Source: Lacimicrobium sp. SS2-24 (GTDB lineage: Bacteria > Pseudomonadota > Gammaproteobacteria > Enterobacterales > Alteromonadaceae). Taken from it: a DNA stretch of 64,000 bases. Below are positions 53,647-64,000 of the stretch, piece after piece (position 1 is the stretch's first letter; the number at the start of each line of letters is the position of its first letter). Both the position numbers and the translations under genes were made by a program. Location of the stretch: positions 730,933 through 794,932 of the forward strand of contig NZ_NIWW01000001.1 of assembly GCF_002201535.1 (NCBI RefSeq), written 5' to 3'. A model generated the notes under the pieces. That model was not told the origin of the DNA. It worked only from the letters and a program-made list of their open reading frames with translations, and did not search any database.

Positions 53647-55761
53647 TTATTCGTCCGTTGAGGCTTCCTGCTGCGCAGGCTTTTCAATCAACTCTTTCAT
53701 GCTCAGGCGAATACGGTTCTGACGATCAATTTCCATGACCTTCACGTCAACCATCTGACCTTCACTCAGATAATCAGACACCTTAGCGACACGCTCATGG
53801 GCGATCTGAGAGATATGTACCAGACCTTCTTTACCCGGTAACACCTCAACAAAGGCACCAAAATCCACCACACGCACGACTTTACCGTGGTAAGTCTTAC
53901 CGACTTCAACATCGGCCGTAATGGCTTCGATAAGCTCAATGGCTTTCATGGCCTTGGCACGCTCTGCAGCAAAGATCTTGATCGTACCGTCATCTTCAAT
54001 TTCGATGTTGGTCTCTGATTTCTCAGTAATTGAGCGGATATTGGCGCCGCCCTTACCGATAACATCACGGATCTTGTCTTGCTCAACCTTGATGGTGTAG
54101 ATACGAGGTGCAAACTCTGACATCTCTTCACGGGGTTTGTTGATGGCCTGATCCATCACACCCAGAATATGCAGACGGGCTTCTTTCGCCTGTTTCAGGG
54201 CTACCTGCATGATTTCCTGCGTGATCCCTTCGATCTTAATGTCCATCTGCAGCGCAGTGATACCTTCCTCAGTACCCGCCACTTTAAAGTCCATGTCACC
54301 CAGGTGATCTTCATCACCCAGAATGTCAGACAAGACAACGAACTTGTCATCGGCTTTAACCAGTCCCATGGCGATACCCGCTACCGACGCTTTAATCGGT
54401 ACACCGGCATCCATCAGGGCCAGTGAGGTACCACAGACTGACGCCATGGAGGATGAACCATTGGATTCGGTAATTTCAGAGACCACACGGATAACGTAAG
54501 GGAATTCTTCAGCGTTTGGCATCACCGCCTGAATACCGCGCTTGGCCAGACGGCCATGACCAATCTCACGACGCTTTGGCGAACCAATCATGCCGGTTTC
54601 GCCAACACAGTATGGAGGGAAGTTATAATGCAGCATGAAACGGCTGTTGGTCATGCCGCCCAGCTCATCAATCATCTGCGCATCACGCTCTGTACCCAGG
54701 GTTGCCGCTACCAGCGCCTGCGTTTCACCACGTGTGAACAATGCAGAACCGTGAGTCCGTGGCAGAATACCTGTACCCACGTTCAGTGCACGGATCATCT
54801 GCGGATCGCGACCGTCTATGCGCGGCTCACCGGCGAGAATGCGTGAACGTACTACGTCACTTTCCAGCTCATGCAGCAGTTCTTTGACTTCACTGCTGTC
54901 CTGCTCCGCATCCTGCTCTTCAATCTGAGCAACCACATTCTCGGTCAGCGCAGTGATAGCGTCCTTACGGGCCATTTTGTCAGAGATCTGATACGCCTCT
55001 GTCATCTGTTCTTCGGCCAGCTCTTTGATTTTCGCCTTCAACGCCGTATTTTCAGCAGGAGGCTGCCAATCCCACTTAGGTGTATTCACTTCGGCAGCAA
55101 ACTCATTCACCGCTTTGATCACTGTCTGTGATTGTTCATGGCCATACATTACAGCGCCCAACATGGTCTCTTCAGACAACACATTGGCTTCAGATTCTAC
55201 CATCAGTACCGCACTCTCGGTGCCAGCAACAACCAAGTCAAGCTTGCTTTCCGGCTGCTCAGAGACCAGCGTATTCAGCATATACTGGCCTTCTTTGTAG
55301 CCTACACGCGCAGCGCCAATAGGACCGCTGAACGGAATACCAGAAATGGCCAGTGCCGCAGAAGTACCGATCATAGAGATAATGTCAGTGGGGATATCAG
55401 GGTTTGCAGAAACCACGGTGATAACCACCTGAACTTCATTCATAAAGCCATCTGGGAACAGAGGACGAATAGGACGGTCGATCAGGCGAGCAGTGAGTGT
55501 TTCATACTCAGAGGGGCGACCTTCACGCTTGAAAAAACCACCAGGGATTTTACCCGCTGCATAGGTTTTTTCCTGATAATTAACAGTCAGTGGGAAAAAG
55601 TTCTGATCAGGCTTGGCTTCTTTTTTACCAACCACAGTAACCAGTACAGAGGTATCATCCATACTCGCCATCACAGCGGCAGTGGCCTGACGGGCAATAA
55701 CGCCGGTTTCGAGTGTTACAGTATGCTGACCATATTGAAAAGTCTTAGTAATAGGTGTCAC
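53647..55761 (-). CDS. pnp: Polynucleotide phosphorylase
   Basis: 704 residues, a 3'-5' exoribonuclease of the RNA degradosome. Two RNase PH domains (about 1-220 and 310-545) include [40 protein letters not shown] and [19 protein letters not shown]; then a KH domain ([17 protein letters not shown]) and an S1 domain ([20 protein letters not shown]) near the C-terminus. It starts with GTG at 55761, with AAAGGA eight bases upstream. rpsO, usually directly upstream in gammaproteobacteria, is absent here. Confidence 0.98.
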   Translation of the reverse strand: MTPITKTFQYGQHTVTLETGVIARQATAAVMASMDDTSVLVTVVGKKEAKPDQNFFPLTVNYQEKTYAAGKIPGGFFKREGRPSEYETLTARLIDRPIRPLFPDGFMNEVQVVITVVSANPDIPTDIISMIGTSAALAISGIPFSGPIGAARVGYKEGQYMLNTLVSEQPESKLDLVVAGTESAVLMVESEANVLSEETMLGAVMYGHEQSQTVIKAVNEFAAEVNTPKWDWQPPAENTALKAKIKELAEEQMTEAYQISDKMARKDAITALTENVVAQIEEQDAEQDSSEVKELLHELESDVVRSRILAGEPRIDGRDPQMIRALNVGTGILPRTHGSALFTRGETQALVAATLGTERDAQMIDELGGMTNSRFMLHYNFPPYCVGETGMIGSPKRREIGHGRLAKRGIQAVMPNAEEFPYVIRVVSEITESNGSSSMASVCGTSLALMDAGVPIKASVAGIAMGLVKADDKFVVLSDILGDEDHLGDMDFKVAGTEEGITALQMDIKIEGITQEIMQVALKQAKEARLHILGVMDQAINKPREEMSEFAPRIYTIKVEQDKIRDVIGKGGANIRSITEKSETNIEIEDDGTIKIFAAERAKAMKAIELIEAITADVEVGKTYHGKVVRVVDFGAFVEVLPGKEGLVHISQIAHERVAKVSDYLSEGQMVDVKVMEIDRQNRIRLSMKELIEKPAQQEASTDE

Positions 55762-56237
55762 TTTTTATATCCTTTCCGGGAGTCTTCTGTTCAACAGCAG
55801 GACCGCATGGCGACAAGCCCAAAGGTTATGACTTGTTGTCGTACCGCCTCATGTCTTTTGCAGAGACTCTTACATTAATAGTTTCTTTCGCTTTTTAATT
55901 GCGGCGCATAGTATAGCGGCTAGAGCGGGCTAAAAACAGAGAAAATTCTGTGACATAGGGCTGGCCGGATTCAGTTGGCAGAGGTCAGTATGCAGAAAGC
56001 TGCCGTAGGCCCAAGAGCAGGTACCACACAACCCCTTGCCAGTAGATTTTCGAATTCATTACTGAGGCACAGCGAGCACGCAGCAGTAAAGGGGGTTACT
56101 GCTGACATCTTTGTGAACAATTAAGCCTTTCCCCGGGGGCCCTGGATGCCCGACAACCACATTCGGGCATGACCTGTTTCATAAACCGGCTACCATGTGG
56201 TGAAAAGCGTTTTGTTCTGAAAACTGAACGCGGCAAA
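55762..56237 (-). other. pnp leader and gene-free region
   Basis: 476 bases without a gene and without rpsO. The stretch next to pnp (55788-55852) can fold into a long imperfect stem (GACCGCATGGCGACAAG with CTTGTTGTCGTACCGCC), as in the RNase III-processed pnp leader of E. coli. Further out are a perfect hairpin CAGCAGTAA-AGGGGG-TTACTGCTG (56081-56104) and a REP-like palindrome (56142-56174). Confidence 0.5.
56142..56174. repeat. REP-like palindrome
   Basis: CTGGATGCCCGA...TTCGGGCATGACC, the same CTGGAT/ATGAC ends as the elements at 21.8 and 31.3 kb. Confidence 0.7.
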
Positions 56238-56627
56238 CTATTCTACTTGTTCACCATATTTGGCAATCAGTCCCTGGCGCCGGGCTTTGGGTAAGCCTTT
56301 TACCACCAGGGTGTAGGAATGATCGATCATCCTTTGCAGTTCACCGGGCGGAATCGAGCCATCCAGCAAGATTGTGTTCCAGTGCTTCTTATTCATGTGG
56401 TAACCGGGGATCACGGCACTGAAAATTTCTCTGAGCATCAGCGCCTCGGTGGGATCACACTTCAGGTTCATGCGTCCCTCTTCCTTCCCCTGGGCGTTTA
56501 GCTCCGTTGCCAGGGTGGCGAACATTTTTGTGGCCACCTTAAACACCGCCACGTCGAGGCCAAATGGAAAGTCTTCTGTGGCTTCTGGTTTTTGCAACAG
56601 ATAGTCCCTTGCCTGCTGATAATCCAT
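56238..56627 (-). CDS. MmcQ/YjbR family protein
   Basis: A 129-residue small protein of the MmcQ/YjbR family (double wing-like fold, putative DNA binding): MDYQQARDYLLQKPEATEDF, FGLDVAVFKVATKMFATL, MNLKCDPTEALMLREIF, IPGYHMNKKHWNTILLDG and the C-terminal IDHSYTLVVKGLPK. Function unknown. It lies three bases downstream of ruvB on the same strand, so it is probably the last gene of the ruv operon. Confidence 0.92.
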   Translation of the reverse strand: MDYQQARDYLLQKPEATEDFPFGLDVAVFKVATKMFATLATELNAQGKEEGRMNLKCDPTEALMLREIFSAVIPGYHMNKKHWNTILLDGSIPPGELQRMIDHSYTLVVKGLPKARRQGLIAKYGEQVE

Positions 56628-56630
56628 TTG

Positions 56631-57638
56631 TTACTCCGTCTTGATATCAAAGCCCAGATGCAGAAATGCCCGCTGCGTAGCAATACGACCACGGGGTGTA
56701 CGCTGCAAAAAACCCTGTTGAATCAAATAGGGCTCAATCACATCCTCAATGGTTTCTTTTTCTTCACCGATGGCGGCCGCCAGATTATCCAGCCCCACAG
56801 GCCCCCCACTGAACTTATCGATAATGGCATTGAGCAGCTTGCGATCCATATAGTCAAAGCCCTGCGTGTCCACATCCAGCATATCCAGAGCCTTTGCCGC
56901 CACCTCTGCGCTGATATGCCCCTGCGCTTTTATCTCGGCATAGTCCCGCACCCGGCGCAATAAACGGTTCGCAATACGCGGCGTTCCCCGTGAACGGCGC
57001 GCCACTTCCAGTGCGCCATCGGCCTCAAGACTGAGGTTCAGATAATCAGCCGAGCGGGTCACAATTTGGGTCAGATCGGCAATATTGTAAAACTCCAGCC
57101 GCTGCACAATGCCAAACCGGTCGCGCAGCGGGGAGGTTAATGAGCCGGCCCGGGTCGTCGCCCCAACCAGAGTGAAGGGGGGTAATTCGAGTTTAATGGA
57201 GCGCGCGGCAGGCCCTTCGCCAATCATAATATCCAATTGGTAGTCTTCCATGGCGGGATAGAGTATTTCTTCGACCACCGGACTCAAACGGTGGATCTCG
57301 TCAATAAACAGCACATCATGGGCTTCGAGATTAGTCAGCAGAGCGGCCAGATCTCCCGCCTTTTCCAGCACCGGACCGGAGGTAGTTTTAATACTCACCC
57401 CCATCTCATTGGCGACAATATTAGCCAGTGTGGTTTTGCCCAATCCCGGGGGCCCGAAAATCAGTAAATGATCCAGCGCATCCTTACGGTTGCGGGCCGC
57501 CTGAATAAAGATCTCCATCTGCTCACAAACATGATCCTGACCGGTATAATCGGCCAGCATCCGCGGCCTGATGGCGCGATCGATAACCTCATCTTCATTG
57601 CTGGCTGCAGGCTCTACCAGGCGATCGGCTTCTATCAT
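56631..57638 (-). CDS. ruvB: Holliday junction branch-migration helicase RuvB
   Basis: A 335-residue AAA+ motor of the RuvAB complex. Walker A is [18 protein letters not shown] near residue 63, Walker B is [16 protein letters not shown], sensor 1 is [20 protein letters not shown] and sensor 2 is [18 protein letters not shown]; the winged C-terminal domain follows ([24 protein letters not shown]). The ATG has AGGA upstream. It is separated from ruvA by 123 bases without a gene. Confidence 0.98.
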   Translation of the reverse strand: MIEADRLVEPAASNEDEVIDRAIRPRMLADYTGQDHVCEQMEIFIQAARNRKDALDHLLIFGPPGLGKTTLANIVANEMGVSIKTTSGPVLEKAGDLAALLTNLEAHDVLFIDEIHRLSPVVEEILYPAMEDYQLDIMIGEGPAARSIKLELPPFTLVGATTRAGSLTSPLRDRFGIVQRLEFYNIADLTQIVTRSADYLNLSLEADGALEVARRSRGTPRIANRLLRRVRDYAEIKAQGHISAEVAAKALDMLDVDTQGFDYMDRKLLNAIIDKFSGGPVGLDNLAAAIGEEKETIEDVIEPYLIQQGFLQRTPRGRIATQRAFLHLGFDIKTE

Positions 57639-57761
57639 TTTATGACGTTCCTATTTAATGCTTATCCAGGATACCGGAGGCTGTACACATGCCGCCCCGG
57701 AATCGGTCTGATTCGCGACACAAGTGCGCCACCTGACCACCCCACCCATTTGCAGCTCAAT

Positions 57762-58379
57762 TTACAACATGGAGCGCAGTACATCACGAATCACATCTTC
57801 ACTGCTCATTCCCTGACGATACAGGTTATGCACGGTCTTACTGATCTGTGCCGGTTTATATCCCAGCGCTACCAGAGCACTGATGGCTTCGTCCTTCGGA
57901 TCATCCGCCACCACAAAGGTATTTTCAATGGGGTGGGACTGCGCTGCAAGGGGATTCTCGCTGGTATCACACAACAGATGGCTGAGCCGGTCTTTTAATT
58001 CCACTAACAGGCGCTCAGCCGTTTTTTTGCCCACACCCGGCAGTTTCACCAACGCGTTCACATCCTGATGCTGCACGCAGTGCACAAACTGCGTAGCCGA
58101 CATCCCGGACAAAATGGTCAGAGCCAACTTCGGCCCCACCCCATTGGCTTTGATCAACTCACGAAACAGGGCCCGTTCCGACTGGTTGGCAAAGCCAAAT
58201 AACAACTGCGCATCTTCACGGACCACAAAGTGGGTATACACAATCACCTCTTCGCCAACGTCCGCCAGCTGATAAAAACTGGTCATGGGCAACTGAATCT
58301 CATATCCCACACCCGCCGCCTCAATCAGCACCTGGGGAGGATGTTTCTCAACCAGTATCCCACGAATTCTGCCTATCAT
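57762..58379 (-). CDS. ruvA: Holliday junction DNA-binding protein RuvA
   Basis: A 205-residue protein that binds Holliday junctions and loads RuvB. The N-terminal OB fold ([20 protein letters not shown]), two helix-hairpin-helix motifs ([18 protein letters not shown] and [19 protein letters not shown]) and the C-terminal RuvB-binding domain ([20 protein letters not shown]) are all present. AAAGGAAA precedes the ATG. The gap to ruvC is 171 bases and could hold a separate promoter; I see no clear LexA box there. Confidence 0.98.
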   Translation of the reverse strand: MIGRIRGILVEKHPPQVLIEAAGVGYEIQLPMTSFYQLADVGEEVIVYTHFVVREDAQLLFGFANQSERALFRELIKANGVGPKLALTILSGMSATQFVHCVQHQDVNALVKLPGVGKKTAERLLVELKDRLSHLLCDTSENPLAAQSHPIENTFVVADDPKDEAISALVALGYKPAQISKTVHNLYRQGMSSEDVIRDVLRSML

Positions 58380-58550
58380 AGTGTTTCCTTTGCGTTATTA
58401 TTCTGAAGACTGCTGCGGTACAGCCATGATGTCATCGCCACATTTGACAGCCTGTCCTGACTCTGTGGCCGATTACTCAACGGCATCATACACACAAAGC
58501 ATCTTAAACCCGCTCAGCGTTGCACAGGTACAGGGCCTGTGACCCAATCA

Positions 58551-59075
58551 CTATTCTCTTAAACGTCCACGCACGGTTTTGCTGGCCTGACCGGAGAGCT
58601 TGATAAGACTCTGTCGGGTATGACCATGACACAATGCCACGGCCAGCGCATCGGCAGCGTCGGCCTGGGGTTTTGCGGGCAGTTTAAGAAGGTATTTAAC
58701 CATGTGCTGCACCTGTTCCTTGGCAGCGCCACCTTTACCCACAACGGCTTGCTTGATTTGCCGGGCGGAATACTCCGCCAGTACCAGACCGTTATTGGTG
58801 CCCGCCACAATCGCCGCTCCCCGGGCCTGACCGAGTTTGAGCGCCGAATCCGGGTTGCGCGCCATAAAGACCTGCTCAACCGCCATTTCCTGTGGCTGAA
58901 ACTGGGCAATGATCTCACTGACACCATTATAAATTTGCTGCAGCCGCTCGGGCAGCGGCCCATCGCTGAGACGAATACAACCACTGCCCAGGTACTCGAA
59001 TTTCTGCCCTTGTTGGCGAATCAGGCCATAACCGGTAATTCGTGAGCCCGGGTCGATACCAAGAATAACGCTCAA
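58551..59075 (-). CDS. ruvC: Crossover junction endodeoxyribonuclease RuvC
   Basis: A 174-residue Holliday junction resolvase with RNase H fold. The acidic catalytic residues sit in [13 protein letters not shown] (Asp7), [15 protein letters not shown] (Glu) and [17 protein letters not shown] (two Asp); [14 protein letters not shown] is the DNA-contacting segment. It starts with TTG at 59075, nine bases after the yebC stop; the family start [11 protein letters not shown] fixes this. Confidence 0.97.
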   Translation of the reverse strand: MSVILGIDPGSRITGYGLIRQQGQKFEYLGSGCIRLSDGPLPERLQQIYNGVSEIIAQFQPQEMAVEQVFMARNPDSALKLGQARGAAIVAGTNNGLVLAEYSARQIKQAVVGKGGAAKEQVQHMVKYLLKLPAKPQADAADALAVALCHGHTRQSLIKLSGQASKTVRGRLRE

Positions 59076-59084
59076 GAATGTGAC

Positions 59085-59834
59085 CTATTCATCGATGTTT
59101 TCCAATATGGCGTCACTGATCTGTGCATTGGTATACACCTCCTGAACATCATCCAGATCTTCCAGTACATCCACCAGTTTGATTAACGCCGGGGCGGTTT
59201 CTTCATCCAGTTCAGCGCGGGTAGACGGTACCAGCGTCACCTGAGCATGAGCGGCCTGCAAACCCGCCTCATCCAGGGCGTCTTTAACGCGGCCGAAAAG
59301 CTCAGGGCTGGTGTACACATCAAACGTATTGTCATCATTGCTCTGAATATCCTGAGCACCTGCTTCCAGGGCCACCAGCATCAGCTCTTCTTCGTCTGTC
59401 TCTTGTGGGTAGCTGATAACACCCAGTTTAGTAAACAGGTATGCCACAGAACCATTGGTCCCCAGATTACCACCATGTCGGGAAAACGCATGGCGAATCT
59501 CACTGACGGTGCGATTAATGTTATCCGTCATCGCCTCAACCATCACCGCCGTGCCCCCTGCCCCGTAACCTTCATAGACCACGGTCTCCATATTATCGCC
59601 TTCGGCATTGCCAGCGCCCCTGGCCACGGCATTATCTACCGTGTCTTTTTTCATGTTATTGGATAAGGCCTTGTCGATGGCTGCCCGTAGCCTGGGGTTG
59701 GCATCGGGATCGTCTCCCCCTTCCCGGGCGGCTGTCACCAGCTCACGAATCAGTTTGGTAAAAATCTTACCGCGTTTGGCATCCTGGGCCGCCTTGCGAT
59801 GTTTGATATTGGCCCATTTACTGTGTCCTGCCAT
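59085..59834 (-). CDS. yebC: YebC/TACO1-family protein
   Basis: A 249-residue protein with the family's N-terminal signature [20 protein letters not shown] and [18 protein letters not shown], then [35 protein letters not shown] and [15 protein letters not shown]. Members are transcriptional or translational regulators (several act on polyproline translation). The ATG at 59834 follows AGGAGGAGA; the open frame upstream is not used. It sits between nudB and ruvC in the conserved order. Confidence 0.97.
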   Translation of the reverse strand: MAGHSKWANIKHRKAAQDAKRGKIFTKLIRELVTAAREGGDDPDANPRLRAAIDKALSNNMKKDTVDNAVARGAGNAEGDNMETVVYEGYGAGGTAVMVEAMTDNINRTVSEIRHAFSRHGGNLGTNGSVAYLFTKLGVISYPQETDEEELMLVALEAGAQDIQSNDDNTFDVYTSPELFGRVKDALDEAGLQAAHAQVTLVPSTRAELDEETAPALIKLVDVLEDLDDVQEVYTNAQISDAILENIDE

Positions 59835-59889
59835 CCGTCTCCTCCTCTGGCACCTTGAGATTGACGAAAATTGATACCACCGGGTGAGC

Positions 59890-60327
59890 TTACCAGTTTC
59901 TGCTAAGCTGCAAAATGGCCTCGCGATTGCTCTGAGACCAGACTTTCTGCGCCGCTTCTTCTGCATCCAGCCATAGCAGGTTACTGTGCTCAGTCAGCGT
60001 CAGGGGCTGACCACTGTTAACCTGAAGGCTGAACACGTGCTCTTTGTTATGTGTCACACCGGGAGCATAGCGATACCGCCACTGAGGGCGAATAGGATAG
60101 TGATTAATCTGTTGTTGATCGTTAAGGCTGTAGCCCTGGGCCAGAATATCAATACCGGTTTCTTCCCTGACTTCTCTTAGCGCAGTCTGACTGGGGCTTT
60201 CGTTTTCTTCCATGGTACCGGTTACTGACTGCCAGAAACTGGCATCATCAAGGCGCTGCAACACCAGAACGCGCTGGTGATCATCATAAATCACCACCAG
60301 CACAGATTCCGGTCTTTTGATGCTCAA
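59890..60327 (-). CDS. nudB: Dihydroneopterin triphosphate pyrophosphatase (Nudix)
   Basis: A 145-residue Nudix hydrolase of folate synthesis. The Nudix box (near residue 40) runs [20 protein letters not shown] followed by TGID; the context [18 protein letters not shown] is typical of NudB. It starts with TTG at 60327, two bases after the aspS stop, the usual aspS-nudB-yebC-ruvC order. Confidence 0.94.
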   Translation of the reverse strand: MSIKRPESVLVVIYDDHQRVLVLQRLDDASFWQSVTGTMEENESPSQTALREVREETGIDILAQGYSLNDQQQINHYPIRPQWRYRYAPGVTHNKEHVFSLQVNSGQPLTLTEHSNLLWLDAEEAAQKVWSQSNREAILQLSRNW

Positions 60328-60329
60328 GC

Positions 60330-62099
60330 TCAGTCCTGTGCCTTTTCCACTTTTTTCACTTCAATGGCCAATTCCTGTAACGCCTGCGGATTCGCCGGGG
60401 ATGGCGCATCGGTCAGTGGGCAGGCAGCCGTTGTGGTCTTGGGGAAAGCCATCACATCACGGATGGAGGTCGCGCCAGTCATCAGCATGACCAGACGGTC
60501 CAGCCCAAACGCCAGCCCTGCGTGAGGAGGGGCCCCGAATTTCAGTGCTTCGAGCAGGAAGCCAAATTTTAATTCGGCTTCTTCATCGGTGATCCCGAGG
60601 ATACGGAACACCTCTGCCTGCATGGCCTGATCATGAATACGTACCGAGCCACCGCCCAGTTCCACCCCGTTTAACACCATGTCATAAGCATTAGACAAGG
60701 CATTGACCGGATCCGCGGCCAGCTGCTCTGGCGTCATATCCCGTGGTGCGGTGAAGGGATGGTGCAGCGCATAAAGCGCACCATCCACCTCTTCAAACAT
60801 GGGAAAGTCCACTACCCACAAGGGCTTCCAGTCACCTTCGAGCAAATTGAGATCTTCACCGAGTTTAAGACGCAGCGCGCCGAGTGCTTCGGTCACCACC
60901 GTGGCACTGTCGGCGCCGAACAATAAAAGATCACCGGTTTGGGCACCCGTGCGCTCGAGCAGACCTTGTGCCACCTCTTCTCCCAGGAATTTGAGAATGG
61001 GTGATTGCAGTCCTTCCATATTGGCACTGAGATCATTCACTTTTAACCAGGCCAGGCCTTTTGCGCCATAGATGCCGACAAACTTGGCATAATCGTCCAG
61101 TTGTTTACGTGACAAGCTGGCCCCACCCGGGACACGAATCACCGCTACACGGCCCTTCGCGTCATTCGCCGGGCCTGAAAAGACTTTGAACTCCACGTCT
61201 TTGAGCAGATCGGCCACATCGGTCAGTTCCAGTGGGTTTCGCAAATCGGGCTTGTCAGAGCCATAACGACGCATGGCTTCGGCATAGGTCATACGGGGAA
61301 AATCGCCCAACTCGACATCCAGCATCTGCTTGAAAAGACTGCGAATCATGCCCTCGGTAATGGCCATGACACCGTCGGCATCGAGAAATGAGGTTTCCAG
61401 ATCAATCTGGGTGAATTCAGGCTGACGATCGGCGCGTAAGTCTTCATCGCGGAAACACTTCACAATCTGGTAGTACTTGTCCATGCCAGACATCATCAGC
61501 AGTTGCTTAAAGAGCTGTGGCGATTGCGGCAGGGCAAAAAACTCGCCTTTGTGAGTGCGGCTGGGAACCAGATAGTCACGCGCCCCTTCCGGAGTTGCTT
61601 TGGTCAGAATCGGTGTTTCAATATCTAAGAATCCCTCATCCTCAAGATAGCGGCGCACGGCACCGGTAACCTTGGCACGGAACATCAGTCGCTGCGTCAT
61701 CAACGGCCGGCGCAAATCCAGGTAGCGATATTTAAGCCGCTGCTCTTCAGAGTTCTCCTGATTGGAGTCCAGTGGCAGCGGCGCCGCTTTGCTGAGGATG
61801 GTCAGTTCCTTGCCCAGGATCTCAATTTCCCCCGTGGACATGTCTTTGTTTACCTGACCTTCAGGGCGCGCCCGAACCAGCCCTTTAATTTGCACACAAA
61901 ACTCATTACGAACTTTATTGGCCTGCTCGAAAACTTCGGCCAGATCAGGGTCATAGACAACCTGAACAATCCCCTGGCGATCCCGCATATCCAGAAAAAT
62001 TACGCCACCGAGATCCCGACGTCGGTTTACCCAGCCACTCAGGGTGACCTCCTGGCCAATATAAGACGCATTAATGTTGCCGCAATAATCTGTGCGCAT
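60330..62099 (-). CDS. aspS: Aspartyl-tRNA synthetase
   Basis: 589 residues, matching the bacterial enzyme (E. coli 590). The N-terminal anticodon-binding OB domain begins [20 protein letters not shown]; class II motif 1 is [20 protein letters not shown], motif 2 is [20 protein letters not shown] and motif 3 is [20 protein letters not shown], with the GAD insertion domain in between. The ATG at 62099 matches the family start; the frame extends to 62183. Confidence 0.98.
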   Translation of the reverse strand: MRTDYCGNINASYIGQEVTLSGWVNRRRDLGGVIFLDMRDRQGIVQVVYDPDLAEVFEQANKVRNEFCVQIKGLVRARPEGQVNKDMSTGEIEILGKELTILSKAAPLPLDSNQENSEEQRLKYRYLDLRRPLMTQRLMFRAKVTGAVRRYLEDEGFLDIETPILTKATPEGARDYLVPSRTHKGEFFALPQSPQLFKQLLMMSGMDKYYQIVKCFRDEDLRADRQPEFTQIDLETSFLDADGVMAITEGMIRSLFKQMLDVELGDFPRMTYAEAMRRYGSDKPDLRNPLELTDVADLLKDVEFKVFSGPANDAKGRVAVIRVPGGASLSRKQLDDYAKFVGIYGAKGLAWLKVNDLSANMEGLQSPILKFLGEEVAQGLLERTGAQTGDLLLFGADSATVVTEALGALRLKLGEDLNLLEGDWKPLWVVDFPMFEEVDGALYALHHPFTAPRDMTPEQLAADPVNALSNAYDMVLNGVELGGGSVRIHDQAMQAEVFRILGITDEEAELKFGFLLEALKFGAPPHAGLAFGLDRLVMLMTGATSIRDVMAFPKTTTAACPLTDAPSPANPQALQELAIEVKKVEKAQD

Positions 62100-62214
62100 G
62101 AAACTACCTATTTGTTGTTCGAGATGGCGGCCCCAGAGCTGGCCGCAAATATGCTGAAATTTGAAGGCGCATAGTATACCCAAACTGACCGATTATGCGA
62201 GTTCCAACTCCGGG

Positions 62215-63036
62215 CTAATTTACCCTATTCACAGGGTCGGGTATGCCTTTGGAAACAAAGGCCATCACCTCTGCCCACCAATCGGCTTCGGGCTGATACG
62301 GCCAGTGATTGTGACTGGCGTCACTGAACTGCCACAGGGCCTTAGGTTCTGTTAATGACTCAAACAAATTCAGGCTGTGCTCATTCGGAATGATGCGGTC
62401 CTGTCCTGCCACCAGCACTGCCACAGGGTGATGAAAATCTTTCAGGTTAGCCATGCTGTCGTAGGCATCGTTTAGCAACAAGGACACCGGCAGATACCAA
62501 TAATGATGCTTTGCCAGTGCCGTTAACGAGTCCCAGGGCGCCATTAACACCACACCACGGACGCGATTATCCGCTGGCAGTTGTGCAACAATTGACGCCA
62601 CCACGGCCGCCCCCAGTGACTCGCCCCACAAAAACACCGGACCACTGAATTGTGCCTCCACTTGTTTGATCACAACCAATCCATCTTGCGTGAACGCTGA
62701 TTGTCCGACGCGCCCCTGACGGCCTCCATAGCCCGGATACTCCACCAGCAATACGCGGTAACCCAAGCGATAAAGCGCATCACTGTAGTGACTGCGATGC
62801 CAGGCCGCACCGGCATTGCCATGAAAGACCAGGACGGTGCCTTTCACATCATCAGGTGTCGGACTGAGATACCCCACAAAGGCCGATGCTGGCCAGGGCG
62901 TAAGCGCTGTGCGCTCAAGTACAACATCCGGTGCCTCAGACGGTTCTGGCAGATAAAGCAGGCGATGCTGTCCCAAATACACGGCCAGCACTATCACTGC
63001 ATAAGCACCAAAGAGCATCATCAACCCGTATTTCAT
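62215..63036 (-). CDS. Membrane-anchored alpha/beta hydrolase (serine hydrolase)
   Basis: 273 residues. An N-terminal helix (LMMLFGAYAVIVLAVYLG) anchors or exports the protein. The alpha/beta fold carries the oxyanion block VLVFHGNAGAAWHRSHY, LLVEYPGYGGRQG, the nucleophile elbow LWGESLGAAVV (Ser in GESLG), an acid candidate in VLVAGQDRIIP and the catalytic His in SDASHNHWPY. It is of the BEM46/YfhR-like type; the substrate is unknown. Single gene, divergent from a binding-protein gene. Confidence 0.9.
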   Translation of the reverse strand: MKYGLMMLFGAYAVIVLAVYLGQHRLLYLPEPSEAPDVVLERTALTPWPASAFVGYLSPTPDDVKGTVLVFHGNAGAAWHRSHYSDALYRLGYRVLLVEYPGYGGRQGRVGQSAFTQDGLVVIKQVEAQFSGPVFLWGESLGAAVVASIVAQLPADNRVRGVVLMAPWDSLTALAKHHYWYLPVSLLLNDAYDSMANLKDFHHPVAVLVAGQDRIIPNEHSLNLFESLTEPKALWQFSDASHNHWPYQPEADWWAEVMAFVSKGIPDPVNRVN

Positions 63037-63234
63037 TATTTAACGTTCCCCTTTGCCAAGACACACATGCAACGGCAAGGAGGCAACTATTTTGCCACAT
63101 TGCCTCATCATCACAGCATAGCGGACTGCACAGCCGTGAACACCACATCGAGGGATGAATCTTATTCACTTTGCGCACCATCAATGTCACTATACGAGTC
63201 TGGATTTCACCCACCTGGCCACAACAGGGAACCC

Positions 63235-64000
63235 ATGGCACAGACACCAAAATGGATGCTGCTGGCACTACTTTTCCTGACGACTAGTGGGCTCGCTCAG
63301 AAACAGATTCAGATCCCCGGCCCCCGTTCAGCCTACGACATTTCCCACGATTATCATGTTTCGCTGCTAAAGCTGGCGTTAGAGGCTGGGGCAAAGGGAC
63401 GCCCTGTTCCACCTATTCGGGCCAGTCTGGATATGGTAGAAGGGCGCGCTCTGCGGGAGCTGGCTAAAGGAAAATGGCTGGATCTGTATTGGTTGGGAAC
63501 CGATGTCAGCAAAGAACAACAATTACATGCGATAAAAATCCCCACAACCCGCGGATTAATTGGCTTTCGTAAATTTCTTATTCACCGGGACAGTACCGAG
63601 CGTCTTGAACAAGTAGAATCTTTAGCACAGCTTCGGTCACTGGTGGCATGCCAGGGCAATGACTGGGCAGATACACAGATTCTCCGACAGGCCGGCTTAA
63701 AGGTCACCACAACACCCAGTTATGAGAGCCTGTTCGACATGCTGCAAGCCAGGCGCTGCGATTATTTTCCTCGCGGCTATCATGATCACAAAAAAGAATT
63801 ACAACTCAGGGCTCAGCACTATCCTGAACTGATCAGTTATGATGGCATTTTATTGCACTACCCCTTTGCGGTGTATTTTTTCACCAACAATGACAACCAC
63901 GAGCTGGCACACTGGATAGAAACCGGACTGGAAAAACTCATTGACTCCGGCCGCTTTCTGTCATTTATGCAACAGCATCCTCTGACGGCCCATATTTTCC
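63235..64000 (+). CDS. Periplasmic solute-binding-like protein (partial, 3' end outside window)
   Basis: 255 visible residues; the frame is still open at the window end. The signal peptide is clear (MAQTPKWMLLALLFLTTSGL, cleavage near LAQ). The mature part resembles family-3 amino-acid-type binding proteins: an early SAYDISHDYHVSLLKLALEA, the inter-domain segment TRGLIGFRKFLIHRDS, CQGNDWADTQILRQAG, YESLFDMLQARRCDYFPRG and FAVYFFTNN. Such proteins that lack a transporter often act in sensing. AGGGA precedes the ATG at 63235. Confidence 0.8.
   Translation, partial: MAQTPKWMLLALLFLTTSGLAQKQIQIPGPRSAYDISHDYHVSLLKLALEAGAKGRPVPPIRASLDMVEGRALRELAKGKWLDLYWLGTDVSKEQQLHAIKIPTTRGLIGFRKFLIHRDSTERLEQVESLAQLRSLVACQGNDWADTQILRQAGLKVTTTPSYESLFDMLQARRCDYFPRGYHDHKKELQLRAQHYPELISYDGILLHYPFAVYFFTNNDNHELAHWIETGLEKLIDSGRFLSFMQQHPLTAHIF

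Noticed and set aside
58380-58550. Possible LexA box between ruvC and ruvA (CTGCTGCGGTACAG)
   Set aside because: The half-sites CTG...CAG are 14 bases overall instead of 16 and the outer bases do not fit CTGT-N8-ACAG.

Overview
The window looks like chromosome from a gammaproteobacterium of the Alteromonadales (Alteromonadaceae-like). The basis is the housekeeping gene set and order (metG divergent from apbC/mrp; ybeD-lipB-lipA; pnp-nlpI; aspS-nudB-yebC-ruvC-ruvA-ruvB, all on the minus strand), together with a PEP-CTERM protein, many secreted peptidases and chemoreceptors. The assignment is inference from gene content; no database search was possible.

Region 1 (1-12.4 kb) is accessory. A two-component system (573-2550) sits next to a periplasmic DJ-1/PfpI-type protein, a LolD/FtsX-type ABC exporter (3783-6954) and a divergent lipoprotein with two retropepsin-like DTG motifs. 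Three of these transcription units carry the same direct-repeat box (TTTCAC-N5-TTTCAC, 11-bp period), in the same orientation and 45-68 bases before the start codon, so they look like one small regulon, most simply that of the adjacent OmpR-family regulator. Downstream are a PEP-CTERM protein bracketed by a 202-bp direct repeat (the second copy is a dead 3' gene fragment), a SnoaL-like protein, and a pair made of a secreted DJ-1/PfpI protein plus a GlxA-type AraC regulator whose sensor domain is homologous to it.

Region 2 (12.8-20.5 kb) is a candidate genomic island. A 131-bp direct repeat containing the last 24 bases of tRNA-Pro(GGG) lies at 12823-12953, and again at the intact tRNA gene (20311-20441). 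Between them are a truncated LysR gene, a second two-component system and a divergently transcribed RND pump (adaptor plus transporter). No integrase is visible.

Region 3 (20.5-42.9 kb) is mostly housekeeping: dcd, apbC, metG, a soluble CZB chemoreceptor, gloB with a neighbouring methyltransferase, mltD, a NatAB-like ABC exporter, a Yip1-type membrane protein, an M28 peptidase, asnB, a GltB-like FMN protein and the lipoate pathway genes ybeD-lipB-lipA.

Region 4 (43-53.6 kb) holds secreted and envelope proteins: a metzincin-like protease, a lipoprotein with a collagen-like linker and a choice-of-anchor-I domain, an acyltransferase-SprT overlap, a chemoreceptor, a glycosyltransferase, a frameshifted DUF5655-like gene, and an nlpI gene coupled to a Sel1-repeat protein with an M64-like HELAH...DEY site.

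Region 5 (53.6-64 kb) is core RNA, DNA and translation metabolism (pnp, ruvABC, yebC, nudB, aspS), ending in an alpha/beta hydrolase and a truncated periplasmic-binding-protein gene. Palindromic REP-like elements with CTGGAT/ATGAC ends are scattered through intergenic gaps (21.8, 31.3 and 56.1 kb).
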